Assembly (NCBI GenBank): GCA_041918255.1
Contig: JAYRWD010000062.1
Location: forward strand, 1 to 64,000
Direction of reading: 5' to 3'
Source: JAYRWD01 sp041918255
GTDB taxonomy: Bacteria > Patescibacteriota > Dojkabacteria > B142 > WJKM01
Length of the DNA: 64,000 nucleotides
Each line of letters opens with the position of its first letter. Position 1 is the stretch's first letter. The notes under the pieces are model-generated. The model did no database searches. It saw only the letters and a list, made by a program, of their open reading frames with translations, and was not told the origin of the DNA. Of this stretch, positions 1 through 7,398 are shown piece after piece. The translations under genes were made by a program, and so were the position numbers.

Positions 1-20
1 ATAACCTTTAAATCAACTTC

Positions 21-830
21 TTATTTACAATAATCACTCATTTTCCCCCCCTCTCCAGCGGCTGGGAGACTTCGAATAATAGTTTCATCTTCGTCTGAAA
101 GATAATCAAACCAACAAACAGCATATTCACCATATTCATTAATATTTTGATGTTTGGCTCGGAAAGCGGAATCATAGTTAACCCCGTTTGTTTCTCTTAG
201 ATCATACAAACCAAAGTCGACAAAAACATTTCTTCCATTTGCGCCACTGGGAAAATTCTCAAATCCAACTTTTGTAGCGACATGTTCGCCTTCGGTCACA
301 AAAACTGGGGGTAGTATCACAGTTGTTCTGCTATCACCCTCGCTACCCATTGGAATATTGTCTAGTATTTCTTCAAATTTAGAGGTCAGCTCCCGCAAAT
401 GGTCTAGTTTATACATAATGCCACAGTCATTAATAAAATAGAGAGAATATTGGACTTCTCCGAGTTCTAAATGTCGGGCAGCCTTGAAAAGGTTTCCATC
501 CATCGACGCGTACACATCAACCTCATTATTGGTGTTCCTATCAAATCGGAATCCTCCGTGTGGCTTGTAGTCACCCCCTCGTTCCTGTCCCGGGTACAAA
601 ATCCCAGTAACAAGATTAATATCAACAGGTGCGGATAGGACGAGTGGTTCTGGGCAGGCAGGCGGAGTACCACGAGCTTGCCAAGATTTCCCATCAAACG
701 ACCAGCCCAAAGTATCTTTTTTTGAAGTAGATCGAAGCATATCCTCTTTATTTTTGGGAAGAAAGAATATCGCTCCAACTATAACTGAAACGATCATTAT
801 GACAAAAAGGATAGGGTTTCTTTTATGCAT
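21..830 (-). CDS. membrane-anchored protein with a degenerate M23 (LytM)-like domain
   Basis: A 269-residue protein. I start it at the ATG at 830 (MHKRNPILF) rather than further upstream, because this leaves only an 8-bp overlap with the tspO stop and puts a hydrophobic anchor (about residues 6-22) directly at the N-terminus. The middle (about residues 80-145) reads like an M23 peptidase fold: HGGFRFD, then DVYASMDGNL, then CGIMYKLDHL. The canonical H-x3-D and H-x-H zinc ligands are not clearly complete, so it may be a non-catalytic, peptidoglycan-associated relative. Several cysteines suggest an extracytoplasmic location. It follows tspO and msrA on the same strand. The domain assignment is tentative; hypothetical exported protein is the safe fallback. 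Confidence 0.5.
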   Translation of the reverse strand: MHKRNPILFVIMIVSVIVGAIFFLPKNKEDMLRSTSKKDTLGWSFDGKSWQARGTPPACPEPLVLSAPVDINLVTGILYPGQERGGDYKPHGGFRFDRNTNNEVDVYASMDGNLFKAARHLELGEVQYSLYFINDCGIMYKLDHLRELTSKFEEILDNIPMGSEGDSRTTVILPPVFVTEGEHVATKVGFENFPSGANGRNVFVDFGLYDLRETNGVNYDSAFRAKHQNINEYGEYAVCWFDYLSDEDETIIRSLPAAGEGGKMSDYCK

Positions 831-1227
831 TGAGATATGTAATGGTAATTTGTAAAACAGTGGCAAAAGTTCCCCATAGAAGAAATGGAATATTGGCGTA
901 GACGACCCAGTGTAAATCAGGCGATGCGTGCCAGATTGCATAAAGTGCCCAGATGAGCGTGCCGAGGACGAGGAGAATATCGAGCGAGGCCAGTAGATTA
1001 TTTTTCAGCCCAAATTGAATTGGCGTAAAAGCAAAGTTAAAAATAAGATTGAGCGCAAAAGGCAATGCTATTACCCATGGAATCTGCTTTGTAAATGTCT
1101 TATAAAACACCGTGCCGAAAGTTATGGCAATAATCGCATACAAAATTGACCATACCGGCCCAAAGAGCCAACTCGGGGGAGCCCATGAGGGTTTTATTAA
1201 TGTTTGATACCAAGTGGAGGTGGACAT
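823..1227 (-). CDS. tspO: TspO/MBR family tryptophan-rich protein
   Basis: 134 residues, close to the usual 150-160 of TspO/MBR proteins. The N-terminus shows the family signature WY..L.KPSWAPP followed by LFGPVWSILYAI, and there are about five hydrophobic helices. Tryptophans are frequent, including WALYAIWHASPDLHWVVYANIPFLLW. Members are five-helix membrane proteins that bind porphyrins and sterol-like ligands and are linked to oxidative or tetrapyrrole stress. It lies just downstream of msrA (17-bp gap), another oxidative-damage gene, so the two may be co-transcribed. The 8-bp overlap with the next gene suggests translational coupling. Confidence 0.9.
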   Translation of the reverse strand: MSTSTWYQTLIKPSWAPPSWLFGPVWSILYAIIAITFGTVFYKTFTKQIPWVIALPFALNLIFNFAFTPIQFGLKNNLLASLDILLVLGTLIWALYAIWHASPDLHWVVYANIPFLLWGTFATVLQITITYLNA

Positions 1228-1243
1228 AAATTTATTTTACCAT

Positions 1244-1732
1244 TTATTTTAAATAACTATCAAAATATATTGCGTGGCAGGTGTAACCGGCGGGGTTCTT
1301 CTGCAAATAGTCTTGGTGATAATCCTCGGCCGGCCAAAATTTGATAAAAGGCTCGAGCGTTGTGACTACTGGGGCAGACCACCTTTTTGAATCATTTACT
1401 ATTTTAATAAAATCTTGGGCTTGCTCTAGTTCTTCGTCGTTTTGGTAAAATATGGCACTCCTATAAGATGTACCCTTATCATTCCCTTGTTGATTAAGTG
1501 TGGTTGGATTATGAATCTGGAAGAAAAAATCTAGAAGTTTTTTATAAGAAGTTTTATTTTCATCATATTCAATTTCTACCGCTTCAGCATGACCGGGATG
1601 ATCATCATAAGTTGGATTTTCATTCTTTCCACCGGTATATCCAACTTCTGTATTTATCACACCGGGCTGGTGCCTAATTAAATCCTCAAGCCCCCAAAAG
1701 CAACCTCCTGCTAATACTATTTTTTTAGTCAT
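1244..1732 (-). CDS. msrA: peptide-methionine (S)-S-oxide reductase MsrA
   Basis: 162 residues, a normal single-domain MsrA. The catalytic motif GCFWG is at residues 10-14 (Cys11 nucleophile), followed by GVINTEVGYTGG, HPGHAEAVEIEYD and the C-terminal KNPAGYTCHAIYF with a possible resolving cysteine. The enzyme reduces methionine-S-sulfoxide in oxidised proteins using thioredoxin. It starts at ATG 1732 and is followed by tspO after 17 bp. A near-identical copy of its first 49 codons lies about 3.3 kb away, at 4893-5054, as a broken fragment; this full-length copy is the functional one. Confidence 0.97.
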   Translation of the reverse strand: MTKKIVLAGGCFWGLEDLIRHQPGVINTEVGYTGGKNENPTYDDHPGHAEAVEIEYDENKTSYKKLLDFFFQIHNPTTLNQQGNDKGTSYRSAIFYQNDEELEQAQDFIKIVNDSKRWSAPVVTTLEPFIKFWPAEDYHQDYLQKNPAGYTCHAIYFDSYLK

Positions 1733-1874
1733 ATTTTTAATTTATTGATCGATTAGTGCAAATATCTTACCCTTTGACGATTTTGACTCTTGGCTAAGAT
1801 AAAGTTTGCGCCAAACTCTCCCTCTACTGGCTGTTCGTGTGAAAAAATTGAGATATTCTTCTTTTGCGGTAGTT

Positions 1875-2531
1875 TTATTTCTTTCGTAAAACAGTCATAT
1901 CGGTGTAACAAACTTGTGGTTCTAGTTCGGTAGGACTATTCATAAGGATAATTAGCTCAATTTGACTATTGGCTGTGGAATTTAAGATACTTTGTCTTTC
2001 AGATTGGCTAAGCAATTGTAGTCCTAGATTGACGACCGGCTGATTTAACTGGTTTTTGCTGTAGATGGAATTCCCTTCATTTACCAAATCTATCATTACG
2101 CGAATTAATTCGGCAGAACCAGAGGTAATAGTAAAGCCATCACATGTTTTAGTTTCCTCCCATGCGGTTCTCTCGACTGGAGAATAATACCCCTTAACGA
2201 TAGCTACTCCTAAGGGCTCATCACCTATGTTATTGAATAGGCATTGGTCAATTGTACACACATAGTTAGTTAGGTTATATGAGTTACTATAAGCGTCATC
2301 ATTGCTCTCTGATTTTGTTTCTTTCAAAGTTTGATACTGATTTTGAAGTTCACGTAGTTGATTCTCTTGAGAAATAACTCGTTGAAGTAAATCTTGTTTG
2401 TCTGTTCCAGGGCTGGATTGCTGCCAAAAATGGACGCTAACGCCAACAATGAACGCGGTAAGTAATACGGTGGCGACAACAATGAAAGAAAGTTTGTTGT
2501 TTGAGGACAGTTGCTTGATTTTCTGCTTCAT
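1875..2531 (-). CDS. hypothetical protein with N-terminal anchor and coiled coil
   Basis: 218 residues, not recognised. After a basic start (MKQKIKQ) there is one transmembrane helix at about residues 16-34, then a short coiled coil (about residues 45-75, rich in L, Q and E: LQRVISQENQLRELQNQYQ). The outer domain of about 140 residues has a few cysteines (VCTIDQC, TKTCDG, QVCYTD) that could form disulfides. This is the layout of a signal-anchored envelope protein. A 140-bp gap separates it from msrA downstream. Confidence 0.6.
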   Translation of the reverse strand: MKQKIKQLSSNNKLSFIVVATVLLTAFIVGVSVHFWQQSSPGTDKQDLLQRVISQENQLRELQNQYQTLKETKSESNDDAYSNSYNLTNYVCTIDQCLFNNIGDEPLGVAIVKGYYSPVERTAWEETKTCDGFTITSGSAELIRVMIDLVNEGNSIYSKNQLNQPVVNLGLQLLSQSERQSILNSTANSQIELIILMNSPTELEPQVCYTDMTVLRKK

Positions 2532-2835
2532 AGAAATAGATGGTTAATTATTGGTATGATTTTAACAAATCTGCGAGAAAGATATTGAATAAGTTAGTAA
2601 GGCGAGTCGTTTTCTGGAACTTTAGGCTATTGGGAGGTTGTTAATGATTTCGGATTATGGACAGGATATTATCCCTTCGCCGTGGATTATCTTTAGAGAG
2701 AAGGGAATATAACCGTAAGGTATAATCTTGTAATATATTCTTTTCATTAAACATGTTTCCAAGCAAAATTACACTACAAAATGCAAAAGCAATAGGGGTT
2801 ATGGAACTCTTCGCTTCAATGGTTGGTACCCTAGC
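2532..2835. other. intergenic region, no supported gene
   Basis: About 300 bp between two minus-strand hypothetical genes. I see no RNA gene or strong terminator. A TATAAT-like box and an ATG on the plus strand near 2753 open a 71-codon frame, but it runs antisense into the better supported gene at 2836-3237. Confidence 0.4.
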
Positions 2836-3237
2836 TTATGTATGGGGAGGTTTTGCTGTTGATTTGTATGCAGACCATTCTTCCGGCGACATGTCCTCCA
2901 TGACAGTATTAGTAATGGATTCCTCAGTAATGACTGTTTCTGGCCAGATTGATTCAATAATGAAGTGAATAATTTCTCTTATCTCATTTCCTTTCCATGG
3001 ATACCGCCCGCCCGCATACCTTTGTAGCGACCGATCGTCGGACAGAAGATATAAATGCATCAGCCCGAGTCTCAGGTAGGCTAAATCCCCCTGTTTCAAA
3101 GCCTGCAGCTTAATCGAATCCACAAGCGGAGCGTACTCTTCGATGGAATCCGCTTCAAAATCATGATGAGCAAACCACCCGATGGTGATGTAGGATAGAT
3201 AGTCTGCAATTGTGCGTTTTCTCACTTTGATTTTCAT
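2836..3237 (-). CDS. hypothetical protein, 133 aa
   Basis: 133 residues, not recognised. It has a basic N-terminus (MKIKVRKRT), then a mixed region with aromatic and acidic residues (HHDFEADSIEEYAP) and a helical stretch (LRLGLMHLYLLSDD). No signal peptide and no membrane helix long enough to be convincing, so probably cytosolic. It stands alone, with 300-400 bp of non-coding DNA on both sides. I prefer it over the plus-strand frame overlapping its 3' end because it is longer and has protein-like composition. Confidence 0.5.
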   Translation of the reverse strand: MKIKVRKRTIADYLSYITIGWFAHHDFEADSIEEYAPLVDSIKLQALKQGDLAYLRLGLMHLYLLSDDRSLQRYAGGRYPWKGNEIREIIHFIIESIWPETVITEESITNTVMEDMSPEEWSAYKSTAKPPHT

Positions 3238-3439
3238 GGTTTAGACAATGACAAGGATGAATTAATATCAGGTCAGTGTTGTAAGACTTTCTGACCATGA
3301 GCAAAGATAATCAGAATAACAACTAAAACATAAGTCTATCTTCAACGTTTTGTGAACATTATATTACTTTAGATATTTTTTTTAAATTTAACACAATTTT
3401 ATTTCCTTAAATATCAAGCAAAGCGCCTCGACAATATCT

Positions 3440-3612
3440 TCCAATTTTGGCGGTGTTTTTTGGACGAAGTTCGAACTTTTTTTGAGGAAAATCCGAATTC
3501 CGAATTTTAAAATCCAATCGCTAGGGCGGGCAAAAAGGAAGGGGGTTGGGGGGAGGGAATTTTCGCCCGCCCTAGCTTTCCGATTCCAATTTTTTTCCGC
3601 CACCGCCGAATT
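3440..3612. repeat. large imperfect inverted repeat
   Basis: The region 3238-3638 has no convincing gene. Inside it, gctagggcgggc at 3520-3531 is the exact inverse of gcccgccctagc at 3565-3576, and the pairing extends imperfectly outwards to a GGCGGTG element near 3450 and a CACCGCC element near 3602. Frames read through it on both strands are low-complexity shadows. It could be a degraded MITE-like element or a structured terminator region between the hypothetical gene at 2836 and the one at 3639. Confidence 0.5.
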
Positions 3613-3638
3613 TCGTGCCAGCAAAGCTAACGTACCCC

Positions 3639-4664
3639 TTATGTTTCAAAAGGTATTGCTGATTTTAAATCAAAACCCGTTTGTGGAGTTAAACAAAATA
3701 CAACCTTGTATTGTTTGTCATTCTTAATTCCTTTTATAGTGTTTTCTATTTTTCGTTTATTCTGCAATGCGTAACATTCATGCATTGAGTGAATTGATAT
3801 ATTTATCCAACCCACAAACTGCTTCTGATTGGTTTTGTTTACAGATATATCAAAATGCTTCAAGTGTTCAGAGATACGCTTGGAAAGATAATCAAGATCT
3901 AACTGTTGCCCCTCCTCATATACTTGTGTATCAAAATGAACTGAAAAAGTGTTGTTTTTACCATCTTTTGACTCAAGCTGAATCGTTAATTGATGTTTTT
4001 GTTCTTCTTTTCCTACACGGTTTTCTTTGAAATCAATTTTGATCACTTTTTTTGAGCTATTACAATAATTTGAATAACCAGAAATGCAAACTTCCATATA
4101 CCCACTCGGCACTTTGTTGTGCACAAAAAATTTAGAAATTTTTACTTCTACATAACCATTATTACCCACCTGCGTTAGTTCATTGTTAATAAAATATATA
4201 GTGCTACAAAGTGAGTTCTGCAAATATGTTATTATTTTTGTTCTAAATTGATCATCTATTTTTTTCCCGTCTCGCAAATCAATATGATTATACTTTCTTA
4301 AAATTTCGTTCTCTTTTACAAAGATCATTCCTCTAATTGTATCTTCAATAAGTTTGTAATTTAAATCCAAGTCAAGAATAGACTTTACTGAGATAATTGT
4401 ATTGTCATTTTCCCAATCACCAACCTGACGCATCTTTTTTAATCCTGTATAACCATCAGATGAAAGTTTATTAAAAGCCACAAACTCTCCTTTTAATGAT
4501 TGCATCTTTTTTATTATTGCTTCCGTTCTATTGTCTTCATTTTTTAATTCAGCAAATACTAATTTTAAACTATCCTTGCCTATTTTTTCTTCTAATTTTT
4601 TTAAATCTTGATCCAGTTCATCTAAATTATTCTTGTATAGCCACTGTATCCAGAATATATCCAT
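3639..4664 (-). CDS. hypothetical protein, probably 5'-truncated by an upstream nonsense codon
   Basis: 341 residues from ATG 4664. The N-terminal half is helical and charged (LDELDQDLKKLEEKIGKD); the rest is mixed alpha/beta. No family recognised. The frame stays open upstream to 4793 with protein-like sequence (NDWNEYSIGINEKPYIK) but contains no ATG until 4799, where ATG-CCT-AAA is followed by an in-frame TAA. The native gene therefore probably began at 4799, 8 bp after the methyltransferase tail that ends at 4808. Its position after a methyltransferase remnant would fit a restriction endonuclease or accessory protein, but that is inference only. Confidence 0.55.
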   Translation of the reverse strand: MDIFWIQWLYKNNLDELDQDLKKLEEKIGKDSLKLVFAELKNEDNRTEAIIKKMQSLKGEFVAFNKLSSDGYTGLKKMRQVGDWENDNTIISVKSILDLDLNYKLIEDTIRGMIFVKENEILRKYNHIDLRDGKKIDDQFRTKIITYLQNSLCSTIYFINNELTQVGNNGYVEVKISKFFVHNKVPSGYMEVCISGYSNYCNSSKKVIKIDFKENRVGKEEQKHQLTIQLESKDGKNNTFSVHFDTQVYEEGQQLDLDYLSKRISEHLKHFDISVNKTNQKQFVGWINISIHSMHECYALQNKRKIENTIKGIKNDKQYKVVFCLTPQTGFDLKSAIPFET

Positions 4665-4799
4665 TGGATTCTCAACTTTTTCGACCCACTTTTTAAATAT
4701 TTCTTGAAGATACTCCTTAATATATGGTTTCTCATTAATACCAATAGAATACTCGTTCCAATCGTTTATTTTCGATTTGCTGATAAATTATTTAGGCAT
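4665..4799 (-). pseudogene. 5' part of the 3639-4664 gene, cut by a stop at codon 4
   Basis: Reading from ATG 4799 gives M-P-K-stop, then 42 further open codons in the same frame that join the ATG at 4664. A single base change in the TAA (for example to AAA) would restore a protein of about 386 residues. The methyltransferase tail ends 8 bp before this ATG, as expected for genes of one operon. Confidence 0.5.
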
Positions 4800-4807
4800 T
4801 ATATCAA

Positions 4808-4912
4808 TCACGACTGTTCGATTGTTTTAATTTCTTCGGTTGTGAGTCCATAGAGTTTATAAATTGCTTCGTCAATTTCGCTATCAAGTTTGTCAATTTC
4901 TCGCTTTAGCAT
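4808..4912 (-). pseudogene. C-terminal remnant of a DNA methyltransferase (type II/IIG-like)
   Basis: About 34 codons reading LKREIDKLDSEIDEAIYKLY followed by GLTTEEIKTIEQS and a stop. A motif of the type I(D/E)E.IY.LYGLT.EE is typical of the extreme C-terminus of Eco57I/PglX-like adenine methyltransferases. The rest of that gene is absent: the sequence upstream switches abruptly into the msrA fragment. The family assignment from so short a piece is tentative. Confidence 0.4.
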
Positions 4913-5054
4913 GGCCGGGATGATCATTATAAGTTGGACTTTCATTTTTACCGCCGGTATATCCAACTTCTGTATTTATCACACCGGGCTGTTGTCTAAT
5001 TAAATCCTCAAGTCCCCAAAAGCAACCCCCTGCTAATACTATTTTTTTAGTCAT
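4893..5054 (-). pseudogene. truncated duplicate of msrA (5' end only)
   Basis: A 53-codon frame whose first 49 residues repeat the N-terminus of the intact MsrA at 1244-1732, including GCFWG, with only three or so amino-acid differences (for example Q for H after DLIR). Nucleotide identity runs from the start codon, including the flanking atattttt, down to about 4903, where it stops at the methyltransferase tail; the frame then ends after HAKARN. It lacks the substrate and C-terminal cysteine regions and cannot be a working reductase. Confidence 0.85.
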
Positions 5055-5146
5055 ATTTTTTCGTTGCTAAAACCCAAGGGACATGATGAATTTGGGATAA
5101 TGGAAAAAAATTATTTTAGGACAAATATCTCGTCCATACATAAAAA

Positions 5147-6307
5147 TCATAATTCACCCTTAAACGCTTTTTGCATCAAGGCTTGAAATTGGGTTTCTAG
5201 TTCAGCGGATTGTGCAAGCATTGATTGTTTAAGTGATTCTGTTTTTTGAAATAATTCGGCAAATTTATTTTGAAGTTCAATGGGAGGTACAGGAATCATC
5301 ACTCTTTTTAACTGTCCAGAACTTATTCTCGATCTTGTTTGACCATGAACATATTCTCCAAAAAAATGATGAAATTCAGGCAAGTTTAATAGATTAACAA
5401 GAAACTCTTTATTTAAAACTTCTTTTGGTAGGCAATGCACACAATCAGCCTTATGAACAGCCTTTTCTACAGAGCTGGGAACGATACAAGCTCTTATATT
5501 TGGATCACCAAGTGTAGCAATGACAATGTCGCCCGGATGGCAAGTGTACTTTCTCAGTTCTTTTTTGTAATAGTCTTTTTTTATATAGGATTTATTTGCA
5601 TCCTTAAATTTTCCAACTCCAATATTTTGTAATCTAATGACCCTGATTCCACTTTCAGAATAATGCTCAGTTTTTAATTTTGACCCAAAAGGGCCATCGC
5701 TAAGTTTTAAACAAAGATCATTAAATGGAATTTTTTCCCACCCTTTCTCATTCGTCACTGGATCTCCAAACATCTCCAAAAACACCGACTTCAAATAATC
5801 ATCCAAAAGCCCGATAACTTGTTTTCGTTTTTGACGTAGCGCATCCGCCTCATCCAGAATTTTTACAATGCGTTTTTGGTCTACGAAAGATATTTCTGGA
5901 ATAAGAATCTCTTTAAATTTTTCGTTATTTATTGCCTTTTGTGTTGCCCCAATAGATAGCTTATCTTTTTGTTTTTGAAAAAAACTTGATACAAAATAAT
6001 GAAATAAAAATCCTGGATGCCATCCTTCCTGCACGTCTAAAACAAGAAAACCCGTTGATACAATTAGATCGCTCGTATTTTCATCAATAAGCAAAACTTT
6101 ATTCGTTTCTTTCATTCTAGCTACAATCAACTGGTTTTCAGTAACTAAAAGATCCGCTCGGCTTGGTTTGGTTTTATAAGTTACTTTTTCCGTTATAACT
6201 TTATCGCCAATAAGTCCACCGGTAGCCAAATATTCCTTTTCTCCATTAAAAGGTTTTACACGTTGGTTTTTTATTTTAACGGCTTTTGTTATTGATACTT
6301 GTTTCAT
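5147..6307 (-). CDS. hsdS: type I restriction enzyme specificity subunit HsdS
   Basis: 386 residues. Layout: target-recognition domain 1 (about 1-140, ending near ATQKAINNEKFKEILIP), central conserved helices (about 145-185: RIVKILDEADALRQKRKQ, then YLKSVFLEMFGDP), target-recognition domain 2 (about 190-345, ending RISSGQLKRVMIPVPP), and a distal conserved helix ending QALMQKAFKGEL. HsdS chooses the DNA sequence for the HsdM2S methylase and the HsdR2M2S nuclease. It is the last gene of the operon, 2 bp after the DUF1016 gene. The first recognition domain looks short. Confidence 0.93.
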   Translation of the reverse strand: MKQVSITKAVKIKNQRVKPFNGEKEYLATGGLIGDKVITEKVTYKTKPSRADLLVTENQLIVARMKETNKVLLIDENTSDLIVSTGFLVLDVQEGWHPGFLFHYFVSSFFQKQKDKLSIGATQKAINNEKFKEILIPEISFVDQKRIVKILDEADALRQKRKQVIGLLDDYLKSVFLEMFGDPVTNEKGWEKIPFNDLCLKLSDGPFGSKLKTEHYSESGIRVIRLQNIGVGKFKDANKSYIKKDYYKKELRKYTCHPGDIVIATLGDPNIRACIVPSSVEKAVHKADCVHCLPKEVLNKEFLVNLLNLPEFHHFFGEYVHGQTRSRISSGQLKRVMIPVPPIELQNKFAELFQKTESLKQSMLAQSAELETQFQALMQKAFKGEL

Positions 6308-6309
6308 AA

Positions 6310-7350
6310 TTACAAATTTTTTAAATCAATAATTTTCTCAATCTGCGCGATTAGCTCCTCTTTTTTTGGCAAATACAGTTGGTACTCTTTGGCGAAAATC
6401 TGCTTATTCTCTTTAGGTAAAGTATATTCCACCACAAAATGATCCTTCTCTTTGCAAAGGACTATGCCAATCGTCTGGTTTTCATCTTTTTCTTTCACCT
6501 CCCGATCAAAATAATTCACATACATCTGCATCTGTCCCAGATCTTGATGCTTTAGTTCGCCAATCTTGAGATCAATGAGCACAAAGCATTTGAGGAGCCG
6601 ATTATAAAAAACCAGATCAATATAAAAATGCTTTACCCCGCTGGTAATTCTTTTCTGTCGAGCAACAAACGTAAAACCTTTCCCTAATTCCAAAAGAAAT
6701 TGCTCAATGTTATTAATAATCTCTGCCTCAAGCTCTTGTTCCGTATACTCTGGTTTTTCTTGTAAACCCAAAAACTCCAAAACATACGGCTCTTTGAAAA
6801 TATCTTCGACTTTTTCTATAACTTGCCCTTTTTTCGCCAGTTCTTTAATGCCTTTTTTGTCACGACTTAGAGCCAGCCGTTCATACAGAGAAGTGTCAAA
6901 TTGACGGGAAAGCTCGCGTACCGACCAGTTGTTTTTTTCACACTCAATTTCATAAAAACTTCGTTCATCTGGATTTTCAATGCTCATCAAGCGAACATAG
7001 TGTGACCAGCTAAGAGGAAAAGATTTCGCAGACAGTGTCTGCGATTTTTGCCAGATAAGATAAAATTTTCGTATTTGTTCTAAATTTCTTTCAGAAAATC
7101 CTTTTCCAAAGCGATTTGTTAAATCAACGGCAAGTTGTTTAAGCACCTCTTTCCCATATTCTGCCCGTTCTTTTCCTTTTTGTTCAAACTCGACTATTTG
7201 CTTGCCAATATACCAATAAGTCGTTGTTAAAGCCGTATTGACCGCTTTATATGCTAGTTTTTTCCCTTGATTTAAAATATCACTGATTTCAATAATCAGC
7301 TTTTTGTAATCATTGGCATTTGAAATGTATTTTTTTTTACTTGTTTTCAT
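6310..7350 (-). CDS. PDDEXK nuclease-domain protein, YhcG/DUF1016 family
   Basis: 346 residues, the usual size for the YhcG family. The N-terminal domain has YWYIGKQIVEFEQKGKERAE and YGKEVLKQLA, then FGKGFSERNLEQIRKFYLIW and LSWSHYVRLM, all hallmarks of DUF1016. The C-terminal nuclease-like domain has FYIDLVFYNRLLKCFVLIDLK (D and D-x-K elements) and LGQMQMYVNYFDREV. These proteins are often found inside or next to type I restriction loci; their exact role is unsettled. It sits between hsdM (48-bp gap) and hsdS (2-bp gap) on the same strand, so it is part of the operon. Confidence 0.9.
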   Translation of the reverse strand: MKTSKKKYISNANDYKKLIIEISDILNQGKKLAYKAVNTALTTTYWYIGKQIVEFEQKGKERAEYGKEVLKQLAVDLTNRFGKGFSERNLEQIRKFYLIWQKSQTLSAKSFPLSWSHYVRLMSIENPDERSFYEIECEKNNWSVRELSRQFDTSLYERLALSRDKKGIKELAKKGQVIEKVEDIFKEPYVLEFLGLQEKPEYTEQELEAEIINNIEQFLLELGKGFTFVARQKRITSGVKHFYIDLVFYNRLLKCFVLIDLKIGELKHQDLGQMQMYVNYFDREVKEKDENQTIGIVLCKEKDHFVVEYTLPKENKQIFAKEYQLYLPKKEELIAQIEKIIDLKNL

Positions 7351-7398
7351 ATTATTTAAGTTAGAATAATTAATTATGCAACGATGCGTTGGGCAATT

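Noticed and set aside
1741..1874. Possible short gene between msrA and the 218-aa protein
   Set aside because: Some open codons occur in two frames on the minus strand (for example a frame ending SKGKIFALIDQ), but there is no start codon and no recognisable domain.
2753..2968. 71-codon plus-strand frame
   Set aside because: Overlaps the minus-strand gene 2836-3237 by most of its length, and its sequence looks like the antisense of that gene. Only its first part has a plausible promoter.
3388..3727. Two small frames on opposite strands (78 and 81 codons)
   Set aside because: They read through the inverted repeat and share its composition; neither has protein-like features or a clear ribosome binding site.
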